Shown here in pieces: positions 26,064-34,558 of a stretch of DNA of 59,323 bases. The stretch is from positions 1-59,323 of the forward strand of contig USNG01000004.1 of NCBI GenBank assembly GCA_900556025.1, read 5' to 3'. Each line of letters starts with the position of its first letter. The first letter of the stretch is position 1. Position numbers and translations under genes: made by a program. Under the pieces are notes generated by a model, which saw nothing but the letters and a program-made list of their open reading frames with translations, was not told the DNA's origin and ran no database searches. This DNA is from an uncultured Mycoplasmatota bacterium (GTDB taxonomy: Bacteria; Bacillota_I; Bacilli_A; RF39; UBA660).

Positions 26064-26088
26064 TAATTTTATTTATTAGTCATATAAT
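26060..26088 (+). promoter_or_regulatory. Promoter of spoIID, probably leaderless
   Basis: CATATAAT (26081-26088) ends 6 nt before the ATG and no Shine-Dalgarno sequence is present. The -35 region is poor for sigma-A. The CATATAAT shape, with TAATA 15-16 nt upstream, could suit the sporulation factor sigma-E (inference). Confidence 0.5.
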
Positions 26089-26094
26089 TATACT

Positions 26095-27018
26095 ATGAAA
26101 AGAAAAGTCATAGTATTTTTTATTTGTTTAATACTTTTATTAACTAGTTATCCACAAAAAGAAAATAATATTGTAGAAGAACATGATAATATAGTTGAAG
26201 AAATAAAAGAAGAACCAAAACCGTCAAAAACAGTTAGTCTAATATATAATGATAATAAAATAGACATGGACTTAGAGGATTATGTTGTTGGAGTAGTTTC
26301 ATGTGAAGTTCCTGTTTCATTTGAAGAAGAAGCTCTAAAAGCAATGTCAGTTGCTGCTAGAACATTTGCTCTTTATAAAATAGAAACAAATAAAAACTAT
26401 GTTCTTAAAACTAATACAAGTGATCAGTGTTATAACTCAATAGATGATATGAAGAAAAAATGGAAAACTAACTATGATAAAAACTATAAAAAAATCAAAA
26501 ATGCAGTAGAATCTACAAAAGGTGAATATATGACATATAAAGATAAAGTTATAATTGCATTCTATTTTTCTATTTCAAATGGTTATACTGAAAATTGTGA
26601 AAATGTATTTAGTCAAAAATTAGATTATCTAGTTAGTGTAGACTCATCATGGGATAAAGAATATAAATATAAAGAATCAACTAAAACAATAGATATTAAA
26701 ACATTCTTAAGTAAATTAAATATTTCTGAACAAACTATCAACAATATAAAAATAGATAGAAGTACAACAGGAAGAATAAATTATATAACAATTAACTCTA
26801 AAAAATTTAAAGGAACTAAATTTAGACAATTATTAGGTTTAAAGTCAACAGACATAGAAATAACTAACGATTCAAAAAACGTTTATATTAAAACAAAAGG
26901 TTATGGTCATGGAGTTGGAATGAGTCAATTAGGAAGTAATGTTATGGCTAAAAAAGGATATAAGTATGAAGATATTTTAAAATATTATTACACTGGAGTA
27001 AAAATAGTGAATAATTAA
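26095..27018 (+). CDS. spoIID: SpoIID-like lytic transglycosylase
   Basis: 307 residues. A signal-anchor helix (about 4-18) and an acidic linker are followed by the SpoIID/LytB domain. It includes LEDYVVGVVSCEVP with the catalytic Glu, EALKAMSVAARTFAL and the C-terminal GYGHGVGMSQLGSNVMAKKG. In spore formers it cleaves peptidoglycan during engulfment together with SpoIIP and SpoIIM. spoIIQ follows, as in conserved sporulation neighbourhoods. Vegetative SpoIID-like paralogues exist, so the sporulation role is inferred from context. Confidence 0.85.
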   Translation: MKRKVIVFFICLILLLTSYPQKENNIVEEHDNIVEEIKEEPKPSKTVSLIYNDNKIDMDLEDYVVGVVSCEVPVSFEEEALKAMSVAARTFALYKIETNKNYVLKTNTSDQCYNSIDDMKKKWKTNYDKNYKKIKNAVESTKGEYMTYKDKVIIAFYFSISNGYTENCENVFSQKLDYLVSVDSSWDKEYKYKESTKTIDIKTFLSKLNISEQTINNIKIDRSTTGRINYITINSKKFKGTKFRQLLGLKSTDIEITNDSKNVYIKTKGYGHGVGMSQLGSNVMAKKGYKYEDILKYYYTGVKIVNN

Positions 27019-27028
27019 TTTAAAACTG

Positions 27029-27053
27029 TTCACTCTATTATTAGGAGAGTGAA
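27029..27053 (+). promoter_or_regulatory. Hairpin masking the spoIIQ ribosome binding site
   Basis: TTCACTCT (27029-27036) pairs perfectly with AGAGTGAA (27046-27053). The right arm and loop include the AGGAGAGTG ribosome binding site, 3 nt before ATG. There is no T run, so it is more likely a translational control or mRNA-end structure than a terminator. Confidence 0.5.
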
Positions 27054-27055
27054 TT

Positions 27056-27685
27056 ATGGGAAAATATACAAAATACTTAATGCCAACATTATATTTAGGA
27101 GTTATCGCAGTAATGATATTTAGTGTAGTATTAATTATATCTGGTATTAAAACTTATATAACAGATAGTAATAACAAATTTACACTAGATAAAGTATTTG
27201 AAGGAGAAGTATTACCAGTTACTAAAATAGAGAGCAATATTATAGTTAAACCATTCATATCAGAAAAAGTTAAAGTTGGTAAATACTTTTATGATTATGA
27301 AGATGAATCAAAAAAACAAGCAGAATCTTTAATTTATTATGAAAACACTTATATGCAAAATAATGGAGTAGATTATATTAGTGATGAAGATTTTGAAATA
27401 GTATCTGTTTTAGATGGTGAGGTAATTTCAGTAGAAGAAAATGATGTTTATGGTAAAGTAATAACTATAAAGCATAATAATAATTTAAATACTGTTTATA
27501 GTAATGTAAAAGATGTTCTTGTTAATGTTGGATATAAAACTTCTCAAGGAGAAATAATTGCTACTAGTGATACTTCAAGATTAGAAGAATCAAAAAAGCC
27601 AACACTTCATTTTGAAGTTTATTATAAAGGTAACACTATTGATCCAGAAGAAATGTATACATTAAAAGTAAGTGATTTAAAGTAG
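27056..27685 (+). CDS. spoIIQ: SpoIIQ-like membrane protein with degenerate M23 domain
   Basis: 209 residues. A membrane helix (about 9-32) leads to a LytM/M23 fold (about 115-200; VLDGEVISV, GKVITIKHNNNLNTVYSNV, TLHFEVYY). The metal site is incomplete: NNGVD replaces the usual HxGxD His, and TLH replaces HLH. SpoIIQ is the forespore partner of SpoIIIAH in the engulfment channel, and its M23 domain is often degenerate. Its position next to spoIID supports the call. Confidence 0.78.
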   Translation: MGKYTKYLMPTLYLGVIAVMIFSVVLIISGIKTYITDSNNKFTLDKVFEGEVLPVTKIESNIIVKPFISEKVKVGKYFYDYEDESKKQAESLIYYENTYMQNNGVDYISDEDFEIVSVLDGEVISVEENDVYGKVITIKHNNNLNTVYSNVKDVLVNVGYKTSQGEIIATSDTSRLEESKKPTLHFEVYYKGNTIDPEEMYTLKVSDLK

Positions 27686-27706
27686 ACAACGAAAGTTGTC
27701 TTTTTA
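27684..27706 (+). terminator. Terminator of spoIIQ
   Basis: AGACAAC / GTTGTCT with loop GAAA, followed by TTTTT. Confidence 0.85.
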
Positions 27707-27740
27707 ATTAAATTTGTATTTAGCCCTGTTTTGTGTTATC

Positions 27741-27769
27741 ATTAAGGAGTAGGTAATATTATTAAGGAG
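27741..27769 (+). promoter_or_regulatory. Direct repeat ATTAAGGAG upstream of agrA
   Basis: ATTAAGGAG occurs at 27741-27749 and again at 27761-27769, a 20-nt period. The second copy is also the agrA ribosome binding site. Paired about 9-bp half-sites one to two helical turns apart are typical of LytTR regulators, so autoregulation is possible; chance is not excluded. Confidence 0.35.
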
Positions 27770-27778
27770 CTTTTTGAA

Positions 27779-28495
27779 ATGATAAATTTTATATTAGTTG
27801 ATGATAATGACAATCATAGGAAAAAAGTGAATAATATCATAGTTAGTAAAATGATGAATAATAAAATAGACTTTAAGGTGTATCAATTCTCAGATTATTC
27901 AAACGAATTATTAAAATTTATTAGACTAAATAAGGAAGATTGCATTTATATTTTAGATTTAGAACTTCCAAATGGTGATGGAATAGATATAGCTAGAATG
28001 ATAAGAAATGATACTAACAATTGGATTAATCCTATAATTATTCTTACTGCCCATAGTTCACTTTATTATGAGGTTTACAAACAAAGACTTCAGATATTAG
28101 ATTTTATTGGTAAATGTGAAGATGTCAAAACTAACTTGTCAGAAAACATCGATATTTGTTTAAGAATGCTAAATAAGGATAAAGTATATCGGTATACTTA
28201 TAAGAGTATAGATTATACAATTCCTTTAAATCATATAAATTATATTCAAAGAGATGATAGAAGAACTAGAATAGTTACTAAAGATAATGAATACTTTCAA
28301 AATATTTCAATAAACATTATCAAAGAAGAATTACCAACATATTTTATTCCTTCTTCTAAAGGAACTTTGATTAACTTAAAAAATGTTAGAAAAATAGATT
28401 GGAACAGTTACATGGTATATTTTAAAGATGGTACTAGTGGTTATCTAGTATCAAAGAGTCACAAGAAGGAGATAGATTCATATGAATGTGATTAA
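27779..28495 (+). CDS. agrA: AgrA-like LytTR response regulator
   Basis: 238 residues. The receiver domain has D8/D9 and phospho-acceptor D60 (YILDLELPNGDG). A C-terminal LytTR DNA-binding domain (about 140-235; LNHINYIQRDDRRTRIVTK, FIPSSKGTLINLKNV) follows. It is the expected output of the neighbouring AgrC kinase and would activate genes in response to the AgrD-derived peptide. It overlaps agrC by 14 nt. AAGGAG is 9 nt upstream. Confidence 0.92.
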   Translation: MINFILVDDNDNHRKKVNNIIVSKMMNNKIDFKVYQFSDYSNELLKFIRLNKEDCIYILDLELPNGDGIDIARMIRNDTNNWINPIIILTAHSSLYYEVYKQRLQILDFIGKCEDVKTNLSENIDICLRMLNKDKVYRYTYKSIDYTIPLNHINYIQRDDRRTRIVTKDNEYFQNISINIIKEELPTYFIPSSKGTLINLKNVRKIDWNSYMVYFKDGTSGYLVSKSHKKEIDSYECD

Positions 28496-29777
28496 ATACG
28501 TTGTAATTGGTCTATTAGCTATGTTTAGTTCTTACATACAATTATTATCCTATAATAGATTAAGTGGAAATAACAAAATAGTAGTAAATGGAAAGATAGT
28601 GTCAGCTTCTATCTTATCTGGAATAATAATTTCAATAGTTTTTTATAACAATGAAAGTTCATCAAGGATTATTTTAAACATGTTAATTCTTATGATAAGT
28701 GCATTAGTTGTCTTCAATGATAAACTTCCAAAAGTCACTATAAATACTATTATGTGTTTTATAATCATGTTATTATTTGAGTTAGTTAGTTCATTTATAT
28801 TAGTGGTTTTACATATAACAAGTTTAAGCATTTTTGATGATAATATGTTAGTAAAAATCATATATTCATTAATAAATGTATTATTTTTGTTTATTATGAC
28901 CGGAAATAAAAAGATACAGAAATTATCAAATACAGTTAATGTATTTATGGGAAGAAATAATATAACATTATTTTTATCAATAGTAATATTAATAGTATTC
29001 ACTTTATTAGATTACAAAATGGTTATAATGGGAAATAAGAAAATATATTTTACTAATATCGTAATCGTTTTATGTTTCGTTCTTATAGTTATATATGGAA
29101 TTTATAATAATATTAAATCTGTAAAAGAAGTTGAGAAAACAGAAACACTCTTGAATTTTATATCTACATATGAAAAGAAAATTGATGAAGATAGAATTAA
29201 TAGACATGAAATGTTAAATAATCTATTAATATTAAGAAGCTTTGAAGATAAAAATTCAAAAGATTTTAATGATACATTAGAAGATTTAATAAAAATATAT
29301 GATAAAAAAGGTATAGGAGTTAAAAATATTAACAAACTACCTGCTGGTTTAAAAGGATTGGTTTATTATAAACTTGAAGATGTACAAAAGAAAAACCTAA
29401 ATGTAAATATGAACATTTCTAAACAAGTATCATTAAGTTTAGAAAAGTTAAATCATAAAGAATATGTATTACTTTGCAAAACTGTAGGAATAACATTAGA
29501 TAATGCTATTGAAGCTGCAAGTAATAGCAAGGATAAAGTGTTAAACATAGATGTTTATAAAGAAAAAGAAGACGTAGTAATAATGATTGACAATTCTTTT
29601 AATAAACCAATTGATATTAAAAAAATAGGTACAAAGAATTATTCTACAAAAGGTGAAGGAAGAGGATTAGGCTTATATATTATTAAAAATCTTTTAAAGA
29701 ATAGTGATAATTTAATATTAGAACAAAATGTTCATAATCAAATATTTAGTTCTAAAATCATAGTAAAACAAAACTAA
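28482..29777 (+). CDS. agrC: AgrC-like peptide-sensing histidine kinase
   Basis: 431 residues. Six or seven membrane helices (about 5-205) form the sensor. The GHKL-type kinase domain has H242 (NRHEMLNNLLIL), the N box LDNAIEAA (N341) and the G box GRGLGLYIIKNLL (about 397). This is the HPK10/AgrC layout that detects cyclic peptides from outside the cell. It sits directly after agrA and faces agrBD tail to tail. Confidence 0.92.
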   Translation: MNVIKYVVIGLLAMFSSYIQLLSYNRLSGNNKIVVNGKIVSASILSGIIISIVFYNNESSSRIILNMLILMISALVVFNDKLPKVTINTIMCFIIMLLFELVSSFILVVLHITSLSIFDDNMLVKIIYSLINVLFLFIMTGNKKIQKLSNTVNVFMGRNNITLFLSIVILIVFTLLDYKMVIMGNKKIYFTNIVIVLCFVLIVIYGIYNNIKSVKEVEKTETLLNFISTYEKKIDEDRINRHEMLNNLLILRSFEDKNSKDFNDTLEDLIKIYDKKGIGVKNINKLPAGLKGLVYYKLEDVQKKNLNVNMNISKQVSLSLEKLNHKEYVLLCKTVGITLDNAIEAASNSKDKVLNIDVYKEKEDVVIMIDNSFNKPIDIKKIGTKNYSTKGEGRGLGLYIIKNLLKNSDNLILEQNVHNQIFSSKIIVKQN

Positions 29778-29797
29778 TTGAATTAATCAATTAGTTT
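29771..29797. terminator. Bidirectional terminator between agrC and agrD
   Basis: AAACTAATTG / CAATTAGTTT with a 7-nt loop overlaps the agrC stop. T runs or T-rich tails flank it on both strands, so it can end both convergent transcripts. Confidence 0.7.
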
Positions 29798-29825
29798 TAT
29801 TTTTTGTTTTAGTTAGTAATTAAAA

Positions 29826-29942
29826 TTATAATAATGAAGAAGGCATTTCTGGTTCATCTAAAAGTAATAAAATGCATCCCATTGAAGCAGTAGCTGCGAT
29901 AAAAGCACCAATAGTAGCTGCTAATCCTGCAAAGAATTTCAT
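29826..29942 (-). CDS. agrD: AgrD-like signal peptide precursor
   Basis: 38 codons. An N-terminal hydrophobic/amphipathic leader (MKFFAGLAATIGAFIAA) precedes the predicted signal core with C23 (SMGCILLLL). The charged tail DEPEMPSSLL carries the DE-P-E-x-P motif conserved in AgrD. The ATG overlaps the agrB stop as ATGA, and GGAGGAAAC is upstream. AgrB would cut before D29 and close a thiolactone on C23. CILLLL has one residue more than the five-residue ring of S. aureus and is wholly aliphatic. The mature sequence is inferred. Confidence 0.88.
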   Translation of the reverse strand: MKFFAGLAATIGAFIAATASMGCILLLLDEPEMPSSLL

Positions 29943-30547
29943 AAGTTTCCTCCTTTCTTTTTATAGTTATTATATTGAACTCCGAATAATTTATATGTTA
30001 TAGGTAATATAAGAATTACTTGATTTAATAAAGAATAAAACAAGATATTTTTCATATAAATATTCTTAGAGAATATAATGAATAAAACATAAATTGTAGA
30101 AATTATTATTGTTAACAACTTATAAATATTTCTTTTTTTCTTGTTATATATTGGTCTTTTTTCAGTATCAGCTGGAGCATAAATAGCAAGTATAACTAAA
30201 AATATCATTGAAAGAATATTCATTAACAAGTTATTAACAACAGCAAATTTAATAAGTAATGGCAGTACTGTAAATGTAAATATAGAAGAAATCCAACAAT
30301 GCCATGACTTTTTAGCATGAACTCCAAATGCTGTTAACCTAAGGAGTCCATAGAATACAAATAAAAGTATCAGCTCTTTTGTAAAATGAAATATAAATGA
30401 TATTATAAATATAACAAGTGTTTTAAATATTGATAAATATAATGATTCAATACCATATTTAATCTCTGCTAACTTAACATCATCATAATTGTAATATCTT
30501 TTAATATTACTAATAATACTATTTACTACTACTTCCTTCATAATCAT
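29939..30547 (-). CDS. agrB: AgrB-like peptide-processing membrane protease
   Basis: 202 residues with about five or six membrane helices. The active site is H77 and C84 (GVHAKKSWHC), with the same seven-residue spacing, and even the same numbering, as S. aureus AgrB. It cleaves and cyclises AgrD. agrD overlaps its 3' end by 4 nt. No ribosome binding site is present; TATGAT ends exactly 6 nt before the first ATG, suggesting a leaderless message. A second ATG lies two codons later. Confidence 0.93.
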   Translation of the reverse strand: MIMKEVVVNSIISNIKRYYNYDDVKLAEIKYGIESLYLSIFKTLVIFIISFIFHFTKELILLFVFYGLLRLTAFGVHAKKSWHCWISSIFTFTVLPLLIKFAVVNNLLMNILSMIFLVILAIYAPADTEKRPIYNKKKRNIYKLLTIIISTIYVLFIIFSKNIYMKNILFYSLLNQVILILPITYKLFGVQYNNYKKKGGNL

Positions 30548-30559
30548 GATTCAATCATA
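30548..30559 (-). promoter_or_regulatory. -10 box of agrBD (leaderless)
   Basis: On the minus strand TATGAT is followed by TGAATC and then ATG. The -35 region is weak, which would fit activation by AgrA, but I found no convincing AgrA site nearby. Confidence 0.45.
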
Positions 30560-30770
30560 CAGCATATCCCTAAAAAATATGTAAATTTGTCATTAAATCC
30601 ACTTTATTCGTTTTAAAAGGTAAAAATCACGCTAAAAATGAGTAAAAAAGTTAGTTTTCGACAAAAATAGTTACATTAATGACAATTATTCAAATAAATC
30701 ACTTTTATAATGTAGACTAGAATAGTACGCAAGAATAGTGTGCAAAATATATAGAAGGGAAGGTGTATTT

Positions 30771-30995
30771 ATGAGTAGAGGTAGAGTAAAGTGGTTTAAC
30801 AATGAGAAAGGGTATGGATTTATCGAATTTGAAGGAGATATGAATGAAGACATATTTGTTCACTATTCAGCCATTGACCAAGAAGGTTACAAAACTCTTA
30901 AAGAAGGTGAGCTTGTAGAATTTACACTGATTAATACAGTTAAAGGAAGCCAAGCAATAAACGTTAGAGAAGTAAAACTAAACGCTGCAGTATAA
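30771..30995 (+). CDS. Cold-shock-type RNA chaperone
   Basis: 74 residues: a single cold-shock domain with the RNP1-like KGYGFIEF and RNP2-like DIFVHYSAI motifs and [11 protein letters not shown]. It binds single-stranded RNA and DNA and melts secondary structure. GGAAGGTG fixes the start at 30771. TATAAT at 30706-30711 implies a leader of about 55 nt, and leader-based temperature control is common in the family. Confidence 0.95.
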   Translation: MSRGRVKWFNNEKGYGFIEFEGDMNEDIFVHYSAIDQEGYKTLKEGELVEFTLINTVKGSQAINVREVKLNAAV

Positions 30996-30997
30996 TT

Positions 30998-31024
30998 AAA
31001 TACACGAAGTTTGTGTATTTTTTA
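30998..31024 (+). terminator. Terminator of the csp gene
   Basis: AAATACAC / GTGTATTT with a 7-nt loop, followed by a T run. Confidence 0.85.
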
Positions 31025-31108
31025 ATTGTAAAACTTTTGTGTAATTTTCACGAGTTTGTAGAATCAATATTGAATTTATGTTATGATTTAGATAAGGAGG
31101 AATAATAT

Positions 31109-31642
31109 ATGAGATATAATATCCGTGGTAATAAAATTGATGTTACCGAAGCAATTAATGATTACATTAAGAGCAAATTATCTAAATTAGAGAAATACTT
31201 AGATGACAATGATGAGGTAGAAGCAAAAGCAATTGTTTCTGCTAAAGGAAAGGATCAAAAAGTAGAAGTAACTATATGGAGTGGTAAATATAATATTAGA
31301 GCTGAGGTAGTAAATCCTGATTTATATTCCGCTATTGATTTAGTTATTGATAAATTAGAAAGGCAATTTAAAAAATATAGAGGTAAACTAACTAGTAAAA
31401 GAAATTCTTCTAAAGAATCAGTTATGCCTGAAATAGAAGAATACTTTGAAGAAGAATATGATAATTCTGTAGTAGTAAGAAGAAAAGAAATTTTCTTAAA
31501 ACCAATTGATGAAGAAGAAGCAATAACTCAAATGGAACTTTTAGGACACTCATTCTTTATCTTTAAAAATGTAGATACAGATAAAATCAATGTAGTTTAT
31601 AAAAGAGCTGATGATGGTTATGGCATCATTGAAGCAAATTAA
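31109..31642 (+). CDS. hpf: Long-form ribosome hibernation promoting factor
   Basis: 177 residues: an N-terminal S30AE/YfiA domain (MRYNIRGNKIDVTEAINDYI, about 1-95) and a C-terminal dimerisation domain (about 120-177; RKEIFLKPIDEEEAITQMEL, LGHSFFIF). The long form pairs 70S ribosomes into inactive 100S dimers in stationary phase. It lies upstream of secA as in many Firmicutes. Confidence 0.95.
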   Translation: MRYNIRGNKIDVTEAINDYIKSKLSKLEKYLDDNDEVEAKAIVSAKGKDQKVEVTIWSGKYNIRAEVVNPDLYSAIDLVIDKLERQFKKYRGKLTSKRNSSKESVMPEIEEYFEEEYDNSVVVRRKEIFLKPIDEEEAITQMELLGHSFFIFKNVDTDKINVVYKRADDGYGIIEAN

Positions 31643-31669
31643 TTTAAAAACTATAGTGTTTAAGTGATA

Positions 31670-31697
31670 GAAAAGTGAAAAACATTCACTTTTCTTT
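31670..31697 (+). terminator. Terminator of hpf
   Basis: GAAAAGTGAA / TTCACTTTTC with a 5-nt loop, followed by TTTTTA. Confidence 0.8.
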
Positions 31698-31735
31698 TTA
31701 GTTTTGCTATAATAATTGCTGTGGAGGATGATTAC

Positions 31736-34231
31736 ATGGGAATCTTTAAAAATATTTTTGATTACGAAACAAAAGAATTAAAAAAGATAAATAAATTAAC
31801 AGATCAAGTTGAAGCTTTAGATGAAGAAATGACTAAATTAAAAGATGTAGAAATAAAAGCTAAGACTGAAGAATTTAAAAAAAGATTAAGCGAAGGAGAA
31901 ACTCTTGATGATATATTAGTTGAAGCAATAGCTTTAGCTAGAGAAGCTTGTTTTAGAGCAATTGGTGAAAAACCATATAGAGTTCAAATAATTGGTGGTA
32001 TAGCTATTCATAGAGGAAATATAGCAGAAATGAAAACTGGTGAAGGAAAAACATTAACAACAGTTTTACCAGCTTATTTAAATGCTTTAAGTGGTTTAGG
32101 TGTTCATGTAATTACTACAAATGAATACTTATCAACACGTAATGCGGAATGGATGAAGCCTATTTATGACTTATTAGGTGTATCAGTAGGAATTAACTTA
32201 AGAGATAAAACTCCAGAAGAAAAAAGAGAAGCTTACGCAGCAGATATAACATATACAACTAATAATGAATTAGGATTTGATTACTTAAGAGATAATATGG
32301 TTGTAAGACGTGAAAAAAGAACACAAAGAGGCTTAAACTTTGCTATTATCGATGAAGTAGATTCAATTCTAATTGATGAAGCTAGAACACCTTTAATTAT
32401 CTCTGGTGGTTCTGCTAAAAGTGCAAATGTTTATAAAGATGCAGATAGAGTAGCAAAAAGTCTTTCAGTAGATGATTATGTATTAGATGAAAAAACAAAA
32501 AGGGTTACTCTTACAGAAGATGGAGTAAAACATGTAGAAAAACTATTACATTTAGACAATCTATATGATATAGATAATAGTGTTATGGTTCATAATTTAG
32601 ATAAAGCAATGGTAGCAAATTATGGATTTAAAAAAGATGTTGATTATGTAGTAGAAAATGGAAAAGTAATTATTGTTGATACATTCACAGGTCGTTTAAT
32701 GCATGGACGTCAATTTAGTGAAGGATTACATCAAGCAATTGAAGCTAAAGAAGGTGTAGAAATCAATGAAGAAACTAAAACTTTAGCAACAATAACTTTC
32801 CAAAATTTATTTAGAATGTATAATAAACTAGCTGGTATGACTGGTACTGCTAAAACAGAAGAAGAAGAATTTAGAAATATTTATAACACATACGTTGTTT
32901 GTATTCCTACTAATAAACCAGTTATAAGAGATGATCAAGTAGATTTAATCTATTCATCTTTAAATGGAAAATATAAAGCATTAGTAAGAACAGTAAAAGA
33001 AATTCATTCAACAGGAAGACCAATCTTAATTGGAGCAGCAACAGTAGAAACTAGTGAAGTTATAAGTCAATTATTAACAAAAGCTGGAATTAAACATGAA
33101 TTATTAAATGCTAAAAATCACGAAAGAGAAGCTCATATAATTGAAAATGCTGGTAAAAAGAATGCTGTTACTATCGCAACAAATATGGCAGGACGTGGAA
33201 CTGATATTAAATTAGGTGAGGGCGTAAGAGAATTAGGCGGCTTATATGTAATTGGTACAGAAAGACATGATTCAAGACGTATAGATAACCAACTTCGTGG
33301 ACGTTCAGGTAGACAAGGAGATCCAGGTACTACAAGATTCTTCGTTTCTATGGAAGATGATTTAATGTTAAAATTCGGTTCTGAAAAAATGAAAAATATT
33401 ATGCAATCATTAGGTATAGAAGAAGATCAAGCTATATCAAATAAAATGATTTCCAAGAACTTAGAAGCAGCTCAAAAGAAAGTAGAAGGATTCAACTTTG
33501 ATAGACGTAAAGGATTATTAGATTTTGATAATGTTATTAGTAAACAAAGAGAAATAATTTATGAAAGAAGAAATGAAATCTTAGATAAAGATAGTATTCG
33601 TGATAGAGTTTTAGATACTTTTAAAACATATGTACAAGATCAAATAAACGTTCATATTCCACCAGAAGGATATTTAACTGATAATGATATTAATAATATT
33701 ATTGAACACTTTAATGCTCATTTATTAAAGAGTAAAAAATTAACAAAAGAAGATTTTAAAGATAAATCTAATGAAGAAATTGTAGACACTATTTATAATA
33801 TAGTTGTTGAAGACTACAATAAAAAACTTGAGGATGTTCCAAAAGAAATTCAAGATGATTTTGAAAAATCTATTTCACTAAGAATTATTGATAAAAACTG
33901 GATGGATCAATTAGATGCTATGGAAGCATTAAAAGAAGGTGTTGGACTTAGAGGCTATGCTCAAAGTAACCCTCTTCAAGTGTATGCTTTAGAAGGTTTT
34001 GAATTATTTGATAAAATGATGGCTACAATAAGTGCAGAAATATCAACATACTTACTTAATGCAGAAGTTAGACAAAATATTGAAAGAAAAGAAGTAGCTA
34101 AAAATATTAGAACAAATGATGGAAAAGAATCAGTAAAAAGTACTCCTAAAAAAGCACAAGCAAAAATAGGAAGAAATGATCCATGTCCATGTGGAAGTGG
34201 AAAGAAATACAAGAACTGTTGTGGCAAATAG
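31736..34231 (+). CDS. secA: Preprotein translocase ATPase SecA
   Basis: 831 residues, full length. Walker A is MKTGEGKT, Walker B IIDEVDSILIDEARTPLI, and the helicase motifs are NMAGRGTDI and GRSGRQGDPG. The C-terminal SEC-C zinc motif CPCGSGKKYKNCC is intact. It drives protein export through SecYEG. The ATG at 31736 has GGAGG upstream. prfB, its usual downstream neighbour, is absent here and appears 24 kb later. Confidence 0.98.
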   Translation: MGIFKNIFDYETKELKKINKLTDQVEALDEEMTKLKDVEIKAKTEEFKKRLSEGETLDDILVEAIALAREACFRAIGEKPYRVQIIGGIAIHRGNIAEMKTGEGKTLTTVLPAYLNALSGLGVHVITTNEYLSTRNAEWMKPIYDLLGVSVGINLRDKTPEEKREAYAADITYTTNNELGFDYLRDNMVVRREKRTQRGLNFAIIDEVDSILIDEARTPLIISGGSAKSANVYKDADRVAKSLSVDDYVLDEKTKRVTLTEDGVKHVEKLLHLDNLYDIDNSVMVHNLDKAMVANYGFKKDVDYVVENGKVIIVDTFTGRLMHGRQFSEGLHQAIEAKEGVEINEETKTLATITFQNLFRMYNKLAGMTGTAKTEEEEFRNIYNTYVVCIPTNKPVIRDDQVDLIYSSLNGKYKALVRTVKEIHSTGRPILIGAATVETSEVISQLLTKAGIKHELLNAKNHEREAHIIENAGKKNAVTIATNMAGRGTDIKLGEGVRELGGLYVIGTERHDSRRIDNQLRGRSGRQGDPGTTRFFVSMEDDLMLKFGSEKMKNIMQSLGIEEDQAISNKMISKNLEAAQKKVEGFNFDRRKGLLDFDNVISKQREIIYERRNEILDKDSIRDRVLDTFKTYVQDQINVHIPPEGYLTDNDINNIIEHFNAHLLKSKKLTKEDFKDKSNEEIVDTIYNIVVEDYNKKLEDVPKEIQDDFEKSISLRIIDKNWMDQLDAMEALKEGVGLRGYAQSNPLQVYALEGFELFDKMMATISAEISTYLLNAEVRQNIERKEVAKNIRTNDGKESVKSTPKKAQAKIGRNDPCPCGSGKKYKNCCGK

Positions 34232-34290
34232 TGCATAAAATTAATTAGAAGATATTATGGAATATTGAAAGAAAATAATAACTACAGTAT

Positions 34291-34323
34291 GAATGTTAAC
34301 AACTTTTGTTAGCATTCTTTTTG
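34291..34323 (+). terminator. Terminator of secA
   Basis: GAATGTTAACAA / TTGTTAGCATTC (one G-T pair) with a 3-nt loop, followed by TTTTTG. Confidence 0.8.
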
Positions 34324-34558
34324 TTTAGAAAAAATAAAATAATGATAAATATAAAAAAGTTATTAAAGTTTTTAAAAATGTAATGAAAAAATTTTAATTT
34401 GGTCGAATTCAATCAAATTATTGTTTAATAATACAAAAAACAGTATAATATCAAATATAAATGATGAAAGATTACTTGAAAGAATTAAATTAATTCATAC
34501 AAGCAAAAGAATAATTTTATCTAAAATTAAGTATTAATACGAGTTATGGGGGATTAAT
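34324..34558. other. Gene-free spacer at the secA side of the accessory block
   Basis: This holds no convincing gene. An open frame without a start codon runs from 34376 to 34537 on the plus strand and could be a decayed gene tail, but it may be chance. The WYL gene's ribosome binding site (GGGGG) is at its end. I saw no direct repeats or tRNA marking an insertion point. Confidence 0.4.

Noticed and set aside
30650..30673. GTTA direct repeat (20-nt period) as an AgrA site for agrBD
   Set aside because: It lies about 100 nt upstream of the inferred agrB start, further than usual LytTR sites, and the half-sites match the known consensus poorly.
34376..34537. Short open frame after secA as a gene
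   Set aside because: No start codon or ribosome binding site; composition like the AT-rich spacer. At most a gene remnant.
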